From Pseudomonas reidholzensis (lineage in GTDB: Bacteria; Pseudomonadota; Gammaproteobacteria; Pseudomonadales; Pseudomonadaceae): 64,000 nucleotides of DNA. The DNA lies in contig NZ_UNOZ01000002.1 in NCBI RefSeq assembly GCF_900536025.1, forward strand, positions 62,001 through 126,000. Reading direction: 5' to 3'. A model generated the notes under the pieces. It searched no databases. It was not told the origin of the DNA and was given only the letters and a program-made list of their open reading frames with translations. The position numbers were made by a program, and so were the translations under genes. Shown here in pieces: positions 48,876-61,459 of the stretch (position 1 is the first letter of the stretch; each line of letters starts with the position of its first letter).

Positions 48876-49762
48876 GCGTCAGGCTCCTGGGGCTGGAAAA
48901 CACGCGCCTTCACCCGATCCAGGTTGCGGTGGTTCCACAGGCTGTTGGCGACGAACACTCGCTGAACCCAGCGCATGGGGTTGCCCGAATCATCCAGCGA
49001 CGCATCGAACGCGTCGCGTGAGTGCAAGGCGAACCGGTTGTCGATGTACACCAGCTGCCCTGGTTTGATATCAATGGCCACTGCCACTTGCGCGGTAGCG
49101 GCATGCAACCTCTGCAGAACGCTGGCGGCCTCTTCGGTCTGCGCCTCGATCATGTCGGGGTAGAACACCGCGCTGATCTCCGGGTAGTCATGGTTGCCAC
49201 AGACGATCGCCACCGGTTGAGTGGCGAGGCAGTGGTGGCGGCGCCAGCGGTAAGGCACCTTGATACGAAACAGCGGCTGGCGCAGGCAGTGGATATCCTC
49301 GGCCGTCAGCAGCTTGAGCGCAGCGCGTGCATCGGCAATGCGCGTCGAAGGGCCTTGAAGGTCATGCCGCACACCGGTGAGCAGTAACCCCAGCGGCGAG
49401 AAGTCGAAGTCGTCCATGCACTTCAGCGCAGCATTCTCTATGTGGAAGTCCAACTCTACCGCCGAGCCCAATCCGGTGTACTGCCGTTTGGTATCGGGGC
49501 TGGGGATGAGGTTGTTGACGATATCGGACCCTTCAAAAAAGATCGAATACGGTTCACCGATTTGCGAGGCGAAGGCCATTATCAGGTTCTCGCTGACGCC
49601 GCCGCTCTTGCACGAGGGTGTGTATACCTGTGGGTCTGGGGTCGTGAACACGTGTTCGTCGACCGGTAGGTTTTCGAACACCAAGTACGGACGTGGCGCT
49701 AGAGAGGCACGCTGCAGTGCCAATGCGTCGACGATGCGCCGGGGCAAAACCGCCGCCGCCAT
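48869..49762 (-). CDS. Clavaminate-synthase-like Fe(II)/2-oxoglutarate oxygenase, N-terminus interrupted by TGA
   Basis: The longest uninterrupted frame gives 297 residues. The iron triad is H107-x-E109 (DFHIEN) and H247 (FALHSRD), with R264/R268 for 2-oxoglutarate: the H-x-E variant of clavaminate synthase, VioC and AsnO, which hydroxylate arginine, asparagine or similar amino acids. ATG 49762 has no ribosome site. Reading upstream, the same frame continues for 40 codons to ATG 49882, 7 bases after AGAGGGA, and reads MDRTC-TGA-FTLTDSESS...GGQIYITDLRI, resembling the family's N-terminus. Codon 6 (49867-49865) is TGA. The gene is therefore probably a recent nonsense mutant, unless the stop is bypassed. 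It overlaps the AEC gene. Confidence 0.85.
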   Translation of the reverse strand: MAAAVLPRRIVDALALQRASLAPRPYLVFENLPVDEHVFTTPDPQVYTPSCKSGGVSENLIMAFASQIGEPYSIFFEGSDIVNNLIPSPDTKRQYTGLGSAVELDFHIENAALKCMDDFDFSPLGLLLTGVRHDLQGPSTRIADARAALKLLTAEDIHCLRQPLFRIKVPYRWRRHHCLATQPVAIVCGNHDYPEISAVFYPDMIEAQTEEAASVLQRLHAATAQVAVAIDIKPGQLVYIDNRFALHSRDAFDASLDDSGNPMRWVQRVFVANSLWNHRNLDRVKARVFQPQEPDAC

Positions 49763-49864
49763 GATGCGCAGGTCAGTGATATAGATCTGACCGCCTTGTG
49801 GGTCATAGCTGATTCTGCCCAGCTCAGTGGCTAGCCGGCTTGATTCGGAGTCGGTGAGCGTGAA

Positions 49865-49882
49865 TCAACATGTGCGGTCCAT
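49865..49882 (-). pseudogene. Original start and in-frame TGA of the oxygenase gene
   Basis: ATG at 49882-49880, then GAC CGC ACA TGT, then TGA at 49867-49865, followed by open sequence in frame with the oxygenase. The strong ribosome site (AGAGGGA, 7 bases away) belongs to this ATG. One substitution (for example TGG to TGA) would explain it. Confidence 0.65.
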
Positions 49883-49992
49883 TCTTGATCCCTCTCTGGA
49901 TATCCGAGGCACCTGCCTCAGAAGAAGCCCCAATCTATCGGGGGGGTGGGAGGGCAGGGAGAGGGAACGGTTGCAGCTGCAGCGGCTGAAAT

Positions 49993-50030
49993 GAAAAAGC
50001 CCGACGCCAAATAGGCAATCGGGCTTTTTC
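49993..50030 (-). terminator. Rho-independent terminator of gyrB
   Basis: GAAAAAGCCCGA (49993-50004) pairs with TCGGGCTTTTTC (50019-50030). It lies 55 bases downstream of the gyrB stop on the minus strand and isolates the accessory genes from the dnaA-gyrB operon. Confidence 0.85.
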
Positions 50031-50084
50031 AGGAGCTGGCTTCGACAGGGCTAACAGGCCCCTGTCAAAGCAGCGACGCGCAGG

Positions 50085-53610
<3,526 letters not shown>

Positions 53611-53625
53611 TAGCGCTGCTACAGA

Positions 53626-54729
53626 TTACAGACGCATCGGCATGACAACGTAGGAGGAGTCATCGTTGCCGGCTTCCTGCAGCAGGGCACTGCTGTTGGA
53701 GTCGGACAGAATCAGACGAACCTGCTCCGTAGTCATTACACCCAGCACGTCCAGCAGGTAACTCACGTTGAAGCCGATCTCCAGTGAGTTGCCGTTGTAG
53801 TCGACGCTGATCTCTTCTTCCGCTTCTTCCTGCTCCGGGTTGTTGGCCTGGATCTTCAGTTGGCCAGCCGCGAGTTGCAGACGGATACCGCGGTACTTCT
53901 CGTTCGACAGGATCGCAGTACGGCTGAACGCCTCACGCAGCGCCTGACGATCACCGATCACCAGCTTGTCGCCACCCTTGGGCAGCACGCGCTCGTAGTC
54001 GGGGAACTTGCCATCGACCAGCTTCGAGGTGAAGGTGAACTCGCCGGTGGTGGCGCGGATGTGGTGCTGACCGAGGACGATGCTGACCATGCCTTCCGGA
54101 TCGGTGAGCAGGCGCGCCAGCTCAAGGATACCTTTGCGCGGCACGATCACCTGGTGGCGCTCAGCCTGGCCGATCGCGGCCTGCATCGAGCACAGGGCCA
54201 AGCGGTGGCCGTCGGTGGCAACGGCGCGCAGCGTGTCGGTAGAGACTTCCAGCAGCATGCCGTTGAGGTAGTAGCGAACGTCCTGCTGGGCCATGGCGAA
54301 GCTGGTGCGCTCGATCAAGCGACGCAGCTTGCTCTGCTCCAGGTTGCAGGTCAGCGAGCCTGGGCCTTCTTCCACGGTCGGGAAGTCGTTGGCAGGCAGG
54401 GTCGACAGGGTGAAACGGCTGCGACCAGCCTTGACCAGCAACTTCTGCTCGTCGACCTTGATGTCGATCAGCACGTCGCTCGGCAGGCTTTTGCAGATGT
54501 CCATCAGCTTGCGCGCCGGGACAGTGATCTCGCCCGGCTCGGCCGGTTCTTCAAGCTGCACACGGCCAACCAGTTCGACTTCCAGGTCGGTACCGGTCAA
54601 CGACAGCTGCTGGCCTTGTACGACCAGCAGGACGTTGGACAGGACCGGCAAGGTCTGGCGACGCTCGACGACACCTGCGACCAGTTGCAGGGGTTTCAAC
54701 AGGGCTTCGCGTTGAATGGTGAAATGCAT
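53626..54729 (-). CDS. dnaN: DNA polymerase III beta subunit (sliding clamp)
   Basis: Forms the ring-shaped homodimeric clamp that tethers polymerases to DNA. The 367-residue length is typical; three clamp domains span it, starting MHFTIQREALLKPLQLV and ending with the conserved YVVMPMRL. ATG at 54729 follows AAGGGA. It is 40 bases downstream of dnaA and co-transcribed. Confidence 0.98.
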   Translation of the reverse strand: MHFTIQREALLKPLQLVAGVVERRQTLPVLSNVLLVVQGQQLSLTGTDLEVELVGRVQLEEPAEPGEITVPARKLMDICKSLPSDVLIDIKVDEQKLLVKAGRSRFTLSTLPANDFPTVEEGPGSLTCNLEQSKLRRLIERTSFAMAQQDVRYYLNGMLLEVSTDTLRAVATDGHRLALCSMQAAIGQAERHQVIVPRKGILELARLLTDPEGMVSIVLGQHHIRATTGEFTFTSKLVDGKFPDYERVLPKGGDKLVIGDRQALREAFSRTAILSNEKYRGIRLQLAAGQLKIQANNPEQEEAEEEISVDYNGNSLEIGFNVSYLLDVLGVMTTEQVRLILSDSNSSALLQEAGNDDSSYVVMPMRL

Positions 54730-54769
54730 GGTCTAGTCCCTTGCCTTCAAATAGCTGCGCCGACGCCCA

Positions 54770-56290
54770 TCAGGTCGTCAGCGTGCGCAGCAGGTTCTTG
54801 TAGTCCTCGCGGATGTCCGCGTCGGATTCCTTCAGTTCATTGATCTTGCGGCAGGCGTGCAGCACGGTGGTGTGGTCGCGGCCGCCAAACATGTCGCCGA
54901 TTTCCGGCAAGCTGTGGTTGGTCAGCTCCTTGGACAACGCCATGGCCACCTGACGCGGTCGCGCTACCGAGCGCGAACGCCGCTTGGAGAGCAAGTCGGA
55001 GATCTTGATCTTGTAGTACTCGGCCACGGTGCGCTGGATGTTATCCACACTCACCAGCTTGTCTTGCAGCGCCAGCAGGTCCTTCAGCGACTCACGGATC
55101 AGCTCGATGGTGATGTCGCGGCCCATGAAGTGCGAGTGAGCGATGACGCGCTTGAGCGCGCCTTCAAGCTCACGCACGTTGGAGCGGATGCGCTGGGCGA
55201 TGAAGAACGCCGCATCGTGCGGCAGCTCAACCTTGGCCTGGTCGGCCTTTTTCATCAGGATCGCCACACGGGTTTCCAGCTCGGGCGGCTCGACGGCAAC
55301 CGTCAGGCCCCAGCCGAAGCGCGACTTCAGGCGCTCTTCCAGGCCTTCGATCTCTTTCGGGTAGCGGTCGCTGGTGAGAATCACCTGCTGACCGCCCTCG
55401 AGCAAGGCGTTGAAGGTGTGGAAAAACTCTTCCTGGGAACGCTCCTTGCGCGCAAAGAACTGGATGTCATCGATCAGCAGCGCGTCGACCGAACGGTAGA
55501 AACGCTTGAATTCGTTGATCGCGTTCAGCTGCAGCGCCTTGACCATGTCGGCCACGAAGCGCTCGGAGTGCAGGTACACCACCTTGGCATTGGGGTTCTT
55601 CTTCAGCAGGTGGTTACCCACAGCGTGCATCAGGTGAGTCTTGCCCAGGCCCACGCCGCCATACAGGAATAGTGGGTTGTAGCCATGCTTGGGGTTGTCC
55701 GCGACCTGCCAGGCGGCCGCACGGGCCAACTGGTTCGACTTGCCTTCGACAAAGGTGTCGAAGGTAAAGGTGCGGTTCAGGTAGCTGGTGTGCTTGAGCG
55801 CACCTTCGACCTGCACGGTACGTTGCTCGGTACGCCCCGGGGCGCTCGGCGCCACCGGCGTATCGCCCATGGAGTCGAAGGTGTGCCGCGAAGTCGGCTC
55901 TTCCACCTCGTTGACCAGCACCGGCTCGGCTGCTGGGGCCACGGCCCGCTCGCTGTGCGCGGCGACCGCAGCCGGCTGCTGGGCCTGAGCCTGGGCCATG
56001 GCGGCACTGACCGGTGCGTTGGGCGCGGCGCGCGGCGCTGAGCTGCGGCGGCTGCCTATTAACAAGGAAAGGGCTGGCGCGATGCCGCTGCCGTTCTCAC
56101 CCAGCAGTTCGAGCAGACGACCCAGGTATTTCTCATTGACCCAATCAAGAACGAAACGGTTGGGCGCATACACGCGCAACTCGTCGCCTTCAGCTTCGAC
56201 CTGTAGCGGACGGATCCAGGTGTTGAATTGCTGGGCAGGCAGTTCGTCGCGCAGAAGCTCCACGCACTGCTGCCAAAGTTCCACTGACAC
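54770..56290 (-). CDS. dnaA: Chromosomal replication initiator DnaA
   Basis: AAA+ initiator that binds DnaA boxes and melts oriC. The 506-residue protein has domain I ([18 protein letters not shown]), a variable Ala/Pro-rich linker (about 90-170), the AAA+ domain with Walker [10 protein letters not shown] (about 210) and LLIDDIQF, and the C-terminal helix-turn-helix with [14 protein letters not shown]. Start is GTG 56290, 6 bases after GGGGA; the longer frame to 56425 lies in oriC. A perfect DnaA box lies inside the gene (55041). Confidence 0.98.
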   Translation of the reverse strand: MSVELWQQCVELLRDELPAQQFNTWIRPLQVEAEGDELRVYAPNRFVLDWVNEKYLGRLLELLGENGSGIAPALSLLIGSRRSSAPRAAPNAPVSAAMAQAQAQQPAAVAAHSERAVAPAAEPVLVNEVEEPTSRHTFDSMGDTPVAPSAPGRTEQRTVQVEGALKHTSYLNRTFTFDTFVEGKSNQLARAAAWQVADNPKHGYNPLFLYGGVGLGKTHLMHAVGNHLLKKNPNAKVVYLHSERFVADMVKALQLNAINEFKRFYRSVDALLIDDIQFFARKERSQEEFFHTFNALLEGGQQVILTSDRYPKEIEGLEERLKSRFGWGLTVAVEPPELETRVAILMKKADQAKVELPHDAAFFIAQRIRSNVRELEGALKRVIAHSHFMGRDITIELIRESLKDLLALQDKLVSVDNIQRTVAEYYKIKISDLLSKRRSRSVARPRQVAMALSKELTNHSLPEIGDMFGGRDHTTVLHACRKINELKESDADIREDYKNLLRTLTT

Positions 56291-56358
56291 GGATATCCCC
56301 TGAGTTGAAAGCCGGATGAGGCAAAAGCAAACCGCCATTGTACCGGGGCGGCGGCTAC

Positions 56359-56709
56359 TTATCCACATGAGACAACGACTTGAACCATGACAAAGCTGCC
56401 AAATACTGCCCAAAAAGCCATCCAAGGGCGGTGGATAAGCCCTGTGGATAACCGCCCATAAGGGCTATGCACAACCCTGGGTTAAAGCCTGTTGATAACT
56501 AGCCTGTGGATAAAGACGTGTTCCATCCACAGGTTTCGACCATGCGCAGCACAGGCGCAGCACGCCTTGTGGACAACCTTTCTGATCTCTGTACAGTCCA
56601 TGGTTAAAGGGCTACAGGATGTTATCCACAGAAAATGGCTTGTATAAGATCTATAAGTTATTCAGAAAAGCTTTTTATATGCCTCTTTTATTTTTTCATA
56701 TTGTCCACA
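56359..56709. other. oriC: Chromosomal replication origin oriC
   Basis: Between divergent dnaA and rpmH. Perfect DnaA boxes (TTATCCACA or complement) lie at 56359, 56443, 56505 and 56622; near-matches at 56430, 56490, 56568 and 56701; weaker ones at 56465 and 56523. An AT-rich stretch at 56640-56703 follows the last perfect box and is the likely unwinding element. Gene orientation switches here, so both arms are co-directional with forks. Confidence 0.93.
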
Positions 56710-56897
56710 TCTCGCGATCCGCTCAAGCCTGTCGATCACGCGCCCGATTCCTTCCTCTAGAAGTCAGCAGGACGTGATGCCATCCATAAGGAAACGCTGG
56801 TTGGAAATTGACCTATTGGCTTGCTTTCTCTAGAATCGCCGATCTCTTAAAACGGGGGCCATTCCGGCCCGTAGTCGACGAACCCAGGTAACACGCC
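56710..56897. other. oriC-distal spacer and rpmH leader
   Basis: Spacer between the AT-rich element and rpmH. It contains the rpmH promoter (56808-56836) and no coding sequence. Confidence 0.6.
56808..56836 (+). promoter_or_regulatory. Sigma70 promoter of rpmH-rnpA
   Basis: TTGACC (56808-56813), 17 bases, TAGAAT (56831-56836), about 60 bases before the rpmH ATG. It has optimal spacing and near-consensus boxes, as expected for a highly expressed ribosomal protein gene. Confidence 0.8.
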
Positions 56898-57032
56898 ATG
56901 AAACGTACTTTCCAACCAAGCACCATCAAGCGCGCGCGCACCCACGGCTTCCGTGCCCGTATGGCCACCAAGAACGGCCGCGCTGTTCTGTCGCGTCGTC
57001 GTGCCAAAGGCCGTAAGCGTCTGGCCGTTTGA
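56898..57032 (+). CDS. rpmH: 50S ribosomal protein L34
   Basis: A 44-residue basic protein of the large ribosomal subunit: [18 protein letters not shown] at the start and [12 protein letters not shown] at the end. ATG at 56898. It lies at the origin-proximal end of the rightward operon and is followed after 13 bases by rnpA. Confidence 0.97.
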
Positions 57033-57045
57033 TTTTTCGGCACAG

Positions 57046-57450
57046 GTGGTGAGTCAGGACTTCAGTCGGGAAAAGCGACTGCTTACACCCCGGCATTTCA
57101 AAGCGGTCTTCGACTCGCCTACCGGCAAGGTTCCAGGTAAAAGCCTGCTTATCCTTGCCCGCGAGAACGGCCTCGATCACCCGCGCCTCGGCTTGGTGAT
57201 CGGCAAGAAGAGCGTCAAGCTCGCCGTTCAGCGAAATCGGCTCAAACGCTTGATGCGCGATTCCTTTCGCCTGAACCAGCAGATGATTGCTGGCCTGGAC
57301 ATCGTGATCGTCGCGCGCAAGGGCTTGGGCGAGATAGAAAACCCAGAATTGCACCAACATTTTGGCAAGCTCTGGAAGCGCCTCGCTCGTAGTCGGCCCT
57401 CTCCAGCGGTACCTGCCGACTCTGCAGGGGTAGACAGTCACGATGCGTAA
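57046..57450 (+). CDS. rnpA: Ribonuclease P protein component
   Basis: Basic protein cofactor of RNase P, which matures tRNA 5' ends. The signature [13 protein letters not shown] lies near residue 65 and [16 protein letters not shown] at the N-terminus. Start is one of two consecutive GTGs (57046 or 57049); the first gives 134 residues, the usual pseudomonad length. The frame upstream overlaps rpmH and is not used. The stop overlaps yidD by 8 bases. Confidence 0.95.
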   Translation: MVSQDFSREKRLLTPRHFKAVFDSPTGKVPGKSLLILARENGLDHPRLGLVIGKKSVKLAVQRNRLKRLMRDSFRLNQQMIAGLDIVIVARKGLGEIENPELHQHFGKLWKRLARSRPSPAVPADSAGVDSHDA

Positions 57451-57688
57451 ACTGGCCCTCGTTCCGATCCAGTTTTACCGTTACGCCATTAGCCCCCTGA
57501 TGGCCAGTCACTGTCGTTTCTACCCCAGCTGCTCCTGTTACGCCTACGAAGCCATTGAAAACCATGGCCTCTGGCGTGGTGGGTGGCTAGCCGTTCGTCG
57601 CCTGGGGCGTTGTCATCCGTGGAACGACGGCGGTTTCGATCCCGTCCCACCCGCTCCCTCCTCCCGAACTTCTTCGATAGCCGAGTAA
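57443..57688 (+). CDS. yidD: Membrane protein insertion efficiency factor YidD
   Basis: An 81-residue protein with the family's cysteine-rich core [15 protein letters not shown] and GRCHPW. It is thought to sit at the inner face of the cytoplasmic membrane and assist YidC. It overlaps the rnpA end and precedes yidC by 2 bases, in the conserved rpmH-rnpA-yidD-yidC order. Confidence 0.96.
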   Translation: MRKLALVPIQFYRYAISPLMASHCRFYPSCSCYAYEAIENHGLWRGGWLAVRRLGRCHPWNDGGFDPVPPAPSSRTSSIAE

Positions 57689-57690
57689 TC

Positions 57691-59376
57691 ATGGATATTA
57701 AACGCACGATCCTGATCGTCGCCCTGGCAATCGTGGCCTACGTTCTGGTCCTCAAATGGAACCAGGATTACGGTCAGGCTGCTCTGCCGACTCAGCATGC
57801 TGCTGCCAGCAACGCTAACCCGGCCCTGCCGGATACCGTGCCGGCCGCTGGCAATTCCGGCGCCAGCGCCGATGTGCCGAGCGCCAATGCTGATGCCAGC
57901 CCAGCCGAACTGGCTCCGGTCGCTGTCAGCAAGGACCTGATCCGGGTCAAGACCGACGTCCTTGAACTGGCTATCGACCCGGTGGGTGGTGACATCGTCC
58001 AGTTGTCGTTGCCTGAGTACCCACGTCGCCAAGACCATCCGGACATCCCGTTCCAGCTGTTCGACAATGGCAACGAGCGTACCTACCTGGCCCAGAGCGG
58101 CCTGACCGGCGCCAACGGCCCGGATGCCCGTTCGTCGGGTCGTCCGCTGTACGCCGCCGAGCAGAAGAGCTTCCAACTGGCCGATGGCCAGGAGCAGCTG
58201 GTCGTCGACCTGAAGTTCAGCGAGAACGGCGTCAACTACATCAAGCGCTTCAGCTTCAAGCGCGGTGAGTACGACCTCAACGTCAGCTACCTGATCGACA
58301 ACCAGAGCGACCAGGCCTGGTCGGGCAACATGTTCGCCCAGCTCAAGCGTGACGCCAGCTCCGATCCGTCGTCGAGCACGGCCACCGGTACCGCGACCTA
58401 CCTGGGCGCCGCCCTGTGGACGCCGTCCGAGCCGTACAAGAAAGTGTCGATGAAAGACATCGACAAAGGCAGCCTGAAAGAAACCGTTTCGGGTGGTTGG
58501 GTCGCCTGGCTGCAGCACTACTTCGTGACTGCCTGGATCCCGGCCAAGTCGGACAACAACGTCCTGCAGACCCGCAAGGACAGCCAAGGCAACTACATCA
58601 TCGGCTACACCGGCCCGGCGCTCAGCGTGCCTGCCGGCGGTAAAGTCGAAACCGGCGCCATGCTGTATGCCGGTCCGAAGATCCAGTCCAAGCTCAAGGA
58701 GTTGTCCCCAGGCCTGGAACTGACCGTCGACTACGGCTTCCTGTGGTTCATTGCCCAGCCGATCTTCTGGCTGCTGCAACATATCCACAGCCTGCTGGGC
58801 AACTGGGGTTGGTCGATCATCGTCCTGACCATGCTCATCAAGGGCCTGTTCTTCCCGCTGTCGGCTGCCAGCTACCGTTCGATGGCGCGCATGCGTGCCG
58901 TATCGCCGAAACTGGCCGCGCTGAAGGAACGCTTCGGTGACGATCGCCAGAAGATGTCCCAGGCGATGATGGAGCTGTACAAGAAAGAGAAGATCAACCC
59001 GCTGGGCGGCTGCCTGCCGATCCTGGTCCAGATGCCGGTGTTCCTGGCCCTGTACTGGGTACTGCTGGAAAGCGTCGAGATGCGCCAGACCCCCTGGATG
59101 CTGTGGATCACCGACCTGTCGATCAAGGATCCGTTCTTCATCCTGCCGATCATCATGGGCGCGACCATGTTCATCCAGCAGCGTCTGAACCCGACCCCGC
59201 CGGATCCGATGCAGGCCAAGGTGATGAAAATGATGCCGATCATCTTCACCTTCTTCTTCCTGTGGTTCCCGGCTGGCCTGGTGCTGTACTGGGTTGTGAA
59301 CAACTGCCTGTCGATCTCGCAGCAGTGGTACATCACTCGCAGTATCGAAGCCGCGGCCAAGAAGGCTGCTGCGTGA
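57691..59376 (+). CDS. yidC: Membrane protein insertase YidC
   Basis: Inserts and folds inner-membrane proteins, alone or with SecYEG. The 561-residue protein has an N-terminal membrane segment (about 5-22), a large periplasmic beta domain (to about 345) and the five-segment insertase core with the hydrophilic-groove arginine in GLFFPLSAASYRSMARM. ATG at 57691 (MDIKRTI); the longer frame lies inside yidD. Confidence 0.97.
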   Translation: MDIKRTILIVALAIVAYVLVLKWNQDYGQAALPTQHAAASNANPALPDTVPAAGNSGASADVPSANADASPAELAPVAVSKDLIRVKTDVLELAIDPVGGDIVQLSLPEYPRRQDHPDIPFQLFDNGNERTYLAQSGLTGANGPDARSSGRPLYAAEQKSFQLADGQEQLVVDLKFSENGVNYIKRFSFKRGEYDLNVSYLIDNQSDQAWSGNMFAQLKRDASSDPSSSTATGTATYLGAALWTPSEPYKKVSMKDIDKGSLKETVSGGWVAWLQHYFVTAWIPAKSDNNVLQTRKDSQGNYIIGYTGPALSVPAGGKVETGAMLYAGPKIQSKLKELSPGLELTVDYGFLWFIAQPIFWLLQHIHSLLGNWGWSIIVLTMLIKGLFFPLSAASYRSMARMRAVSPKLAALKERFGDDRQKMSQAMMELYKKEKINPLGGCLPILVQMPVFLALYWVLLESVEMRQTPWMLWITDLSIKDPFFILPIIMGATMFIQQRLNPTPPDPMQAKVMKMMPIIFTFFFLWFPAGLVLYWVVNNCLSISQQWYITRSIEAAAKKAAA

Positions 59377-59401
59377 CGGGCTGCTAAGCTAGCCTGTGAA
59401 T

Positions 59402-59428
59402 AAAAACGCCCCCTAGTGGGGCGTTTTT
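59402..59428 (+). terminator. Rho-independent terminator after yidC
   Basis: AAAAACGCCCC-N5-GGGGCGTTTTT, 26 bases after the yidC stop. It separates the rpmH-yidC unit from mnmE. Confidence 0.88.
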
Positions 59429-59469
59429 GCTATCTGTCCTTTTGAATTTCGTCGTAGAGGCTTGCCAGC

Positions 59470-60840
59470 ATGAACACTGTGCGTGAAACCATCGCCGCCA
59501 TTGCCACCGCCCAAGGCCGCGGTGGGGTCGGTATCGTCAGACTGTCCGGCCCGTTGGCGAGCCAGGCCGGGCAGGCCATCACCGGCCGCAACCTGACCCC
59601 ACGGCATGCTCACTACGGGCCATTCCGCGACCAGGACGGCCTGGTCCTCGATGAGGGGATCGTGCTGTTCTTCCCGGGGCCCAACTCGTTTACTGGCGAA
59701 GACGTGCTCGAGCTGCAGGGCCATGGCGGCCCGGTGGTGATGGACATGCTCCTGCAGCGCTGCCTGCAGCTGGGCTGTCGCCTGGCTCGGCCGGGCGAGT
59801 TCAGCGAGCGCGCGTTCCTCAACGACAAGCTCGACCTGGCCCAGGCCGAAGCGATCGCTGACCTTATCGAAGCCAGCTCGACCCAGGCCGCGCGCAACGC
59901 CTTGCGCTCGCTGCAGGGTGAGTTTTCCAAGCGTGTGCACAGCCTGACCGAGGCGCTGATCGCGCTGCGCATCTACGTCGAGGCAGCCATCGACTTCCCC
60001 GAAGAAGAAATCGACTTCCTTGCCGATGGCCATGTCTTGTCGATGCTCGATGCCGTGCGCGGCGAGTTGTCCACAGTGCAGAAGGAAGCCGGGCAGGGCG
60101 CCTTGCTGCGGGACGGCATGAACGTGGTGATCGCCGGTCGACCGAATGCCGGCAAGTCGAGCCTGCTCAACCGCCTGGCCGGCCGCGAGGCCGCGATTGT
60201 CACCGACATCGCCGGCACCACCCGGGATATCCTCCGCGAACATATCCACATCGATGGCATGCCGCTGCACGTGGTCGACACCGCAGGCCTGCGCGACACC
60301 GACGACCAAGTGGAAAAGATCGGCGTGGAACGCGCCCTGAAGGCCATCAGCGAGGCTGACCGGGTGCTCCTGGTCGTGGACAGTACCGCGCCCGAGGCCA
60401 GCGACCCGTTCGCCCTGTGGCCAGAATTCCTCGACCAGCGCCCGGACCCGGCCAAGGTCACCTTGATCCGTAACAAGGCCGACCTCAGCGGTGAAGCGGT
60501 GGCGGTGGAGCAGTGCGAGGATGGCCACGTGACCCTGACCCTGAGCGCCAAGGGCGATGACCTGGGGCTCGAGTTGCTGCGCGACCACCTCAAGGCCTGC
60601 ATGGGCTATGAACAGACCTCAGAGAGCAGCTTCAGCGCCCGCCGGCGCCATCTCGAAGCCCTGAACATCGCCAGTAGCCATCTTGAGCACGGGCGTGCCC
60701 AGCTGACCTTGGCGGGCGCGGGTGAGCTCCTCGCAGAAGACTTGCGCCAGGCTCAACAGGCCCTGGGCGAAATCACCGGGGCGTTCAGCTCGGATGACCT
60801 GCTGGGGCGGATCTTCTCGAGCTTCTGCATCGGCAAGTGA
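59470..60840 (+). CDS. mnmE: tRNA modification GTPase MnmE
   Basis: With MnmG makes the 5-aminomethyl/carboxymethylaminomethyl modification at wobble U34. The 456-residue protein has an N-terminal folate-binding domain ([13 protein letters not shown]), a helical domain and an inserted G domain with Walker [10 protein letters not shown] (about 223-231), DIAGTTRD and NKADL. The C-terminal FCIGK carries the catalytic Cys. ATG at 59470. Its stop overlaps the first near-consensus DnaA box of the downstream cassette. Confidence 0.97.
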   Translation: MNTVRETIAAIATAQGRGGVGIVRLSGPLASQAGQAITGRNLTPRHAHYGPFRDQDGLVLDEGIVLFFPGPNSFTGEDVLELQGHGGPVVMDMLLQRCLQLGCRLARPGEFSERAFLNDKLDLAQAEAIADLIEASSTQAARNALRSLQGEFSKRVHSLTEALIALRIYVEAAIDFPEEEIDFLADGHVLSMLDAVRGELSTVQKEAGQGALLRDGMNVVIAGRPNAGKSSLLNRLAGREAAIVTDIAGTTRDILREHIHIDGMPLHVVDTAGLRDTDDQVEKIGVERALKAISEADRVLLVVDSTAPEASDPFALWPEFLDQRPDPAKVTLIRNKADLSGEAVAVEQCEDGHVTLTLSAKGDDLGLELLRDHLKACMGYEQTSESSFSARRRHLEALNIASSHLEHGRAQLTLAGAGELLAEDLRQAQQALGEITGAFSSDDLLGRIFSSFCIGK

Positions 60841-61360
60841 TCCACAGGGCCTTTGACGGCCCTCTTGCACTCACCTTTGAGCCTGCGGACGCTGAGAATT
60901 TGATCCACAGGTGACCGCTTGGCGGGTCTCTTCAGGGGACCCGACTCTGCTTACGAGGTTCTGGGCCGCGCCTCGATCGGACGCAATGTTCGATTTTGCC
61001 CCCTCGTTTTCCCCCTCCTTGAAAAAAAATCCTGCCTCGATGCGCCGCTGATTTGCTCAACAGGCGGTTTTTCGCGCGGATAAGCCCTGTGGAAAACTCA
61101 CCATCAGCTCGGTTGATAACTGGCCTCCTGAGCTGAGGATAAACCCGCCTGTTGATAAGTAGGCGTTCTATCCACAGTCTAAAGGGCGTTATCCAGAGCC
61201 CTCAGAGGCACTAGAACACAGGGTTTAATTTCTCTGTACATACCATGGATCATAGCCTGTAGCGTTCTATCCACAGAAAAGTGCCTGTGTAAGAATAAAC
61301 ATAAAAACAAAGCTTCTTTAATTTCTTCCTCTTTAATTTCTGTTATCCCGTTCATCCACA
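60838..61360. other. Second, degenerate oriC-like cassette between mnmE and mnmG
   Basis: This 523-base stretch has no gene. One-mismatch DnaA boxes lie at 60838, 60901, 61088, 61134, 61150, 61168, 61189, 61267 and 61352; none is perfect. An AT-rich stretch (61288-61345) follows. The core 61231-61294 aligns without gaps to oriC 56586-56649 at 47 of 64 bases by hand, including TCTCTGTACA-N2-CCATGG and TATCCACAGAAAA, with the same 36-base spacing. GGATAAGCCCTGTGGA is shared further upstream. It looks like a decayed or weak copy of oriC in the same orientation, upstream of mnmG as oriC is in E. coli. Confidence 0.7.
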
Positions 61361-61459
61361 GCCTGGTCAAAATTTGCTCAGAAGGTTTCTTTAGAAGGCA
61401 GGAAGTCTCATACTTGTCCGCTTAACTTCTCTATTTGCAAAACAGGCACGAGGTGCGTG
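61361..61459. other. mnmG leader
   Basis: Remaining 99 bases before mnmG; no box or gene. Together with the cassette it forms the 619-base mnmE-mnmG gap. No confident promoter was identified. Confidence 0.4.

Noticed and set aside
49865..49867. TGA as a selenocysteine codon in the oxygenase
   Set aside because: No SECIS-like hairpin is evident just downstream and this enzyme family has no selenoprotein members known to me; a nonsense mutation is simpler.
49826..49876. Short plus-one frame MLIHAHRLR... (15 codons) at the oxygenase 5' end, as a possible leader peptide
   Set aside because: It has no ribosome site of its own, and the overlapping frame from ATG 49882 explains the region better.
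61179..61370. A 63-codon minus-strand frame in the mnmE-mnmG gap
   Set aside because: It lies wholly in the AT-rich oriC-like cassette, has no ribosome site and an unlikely composition for this genome.
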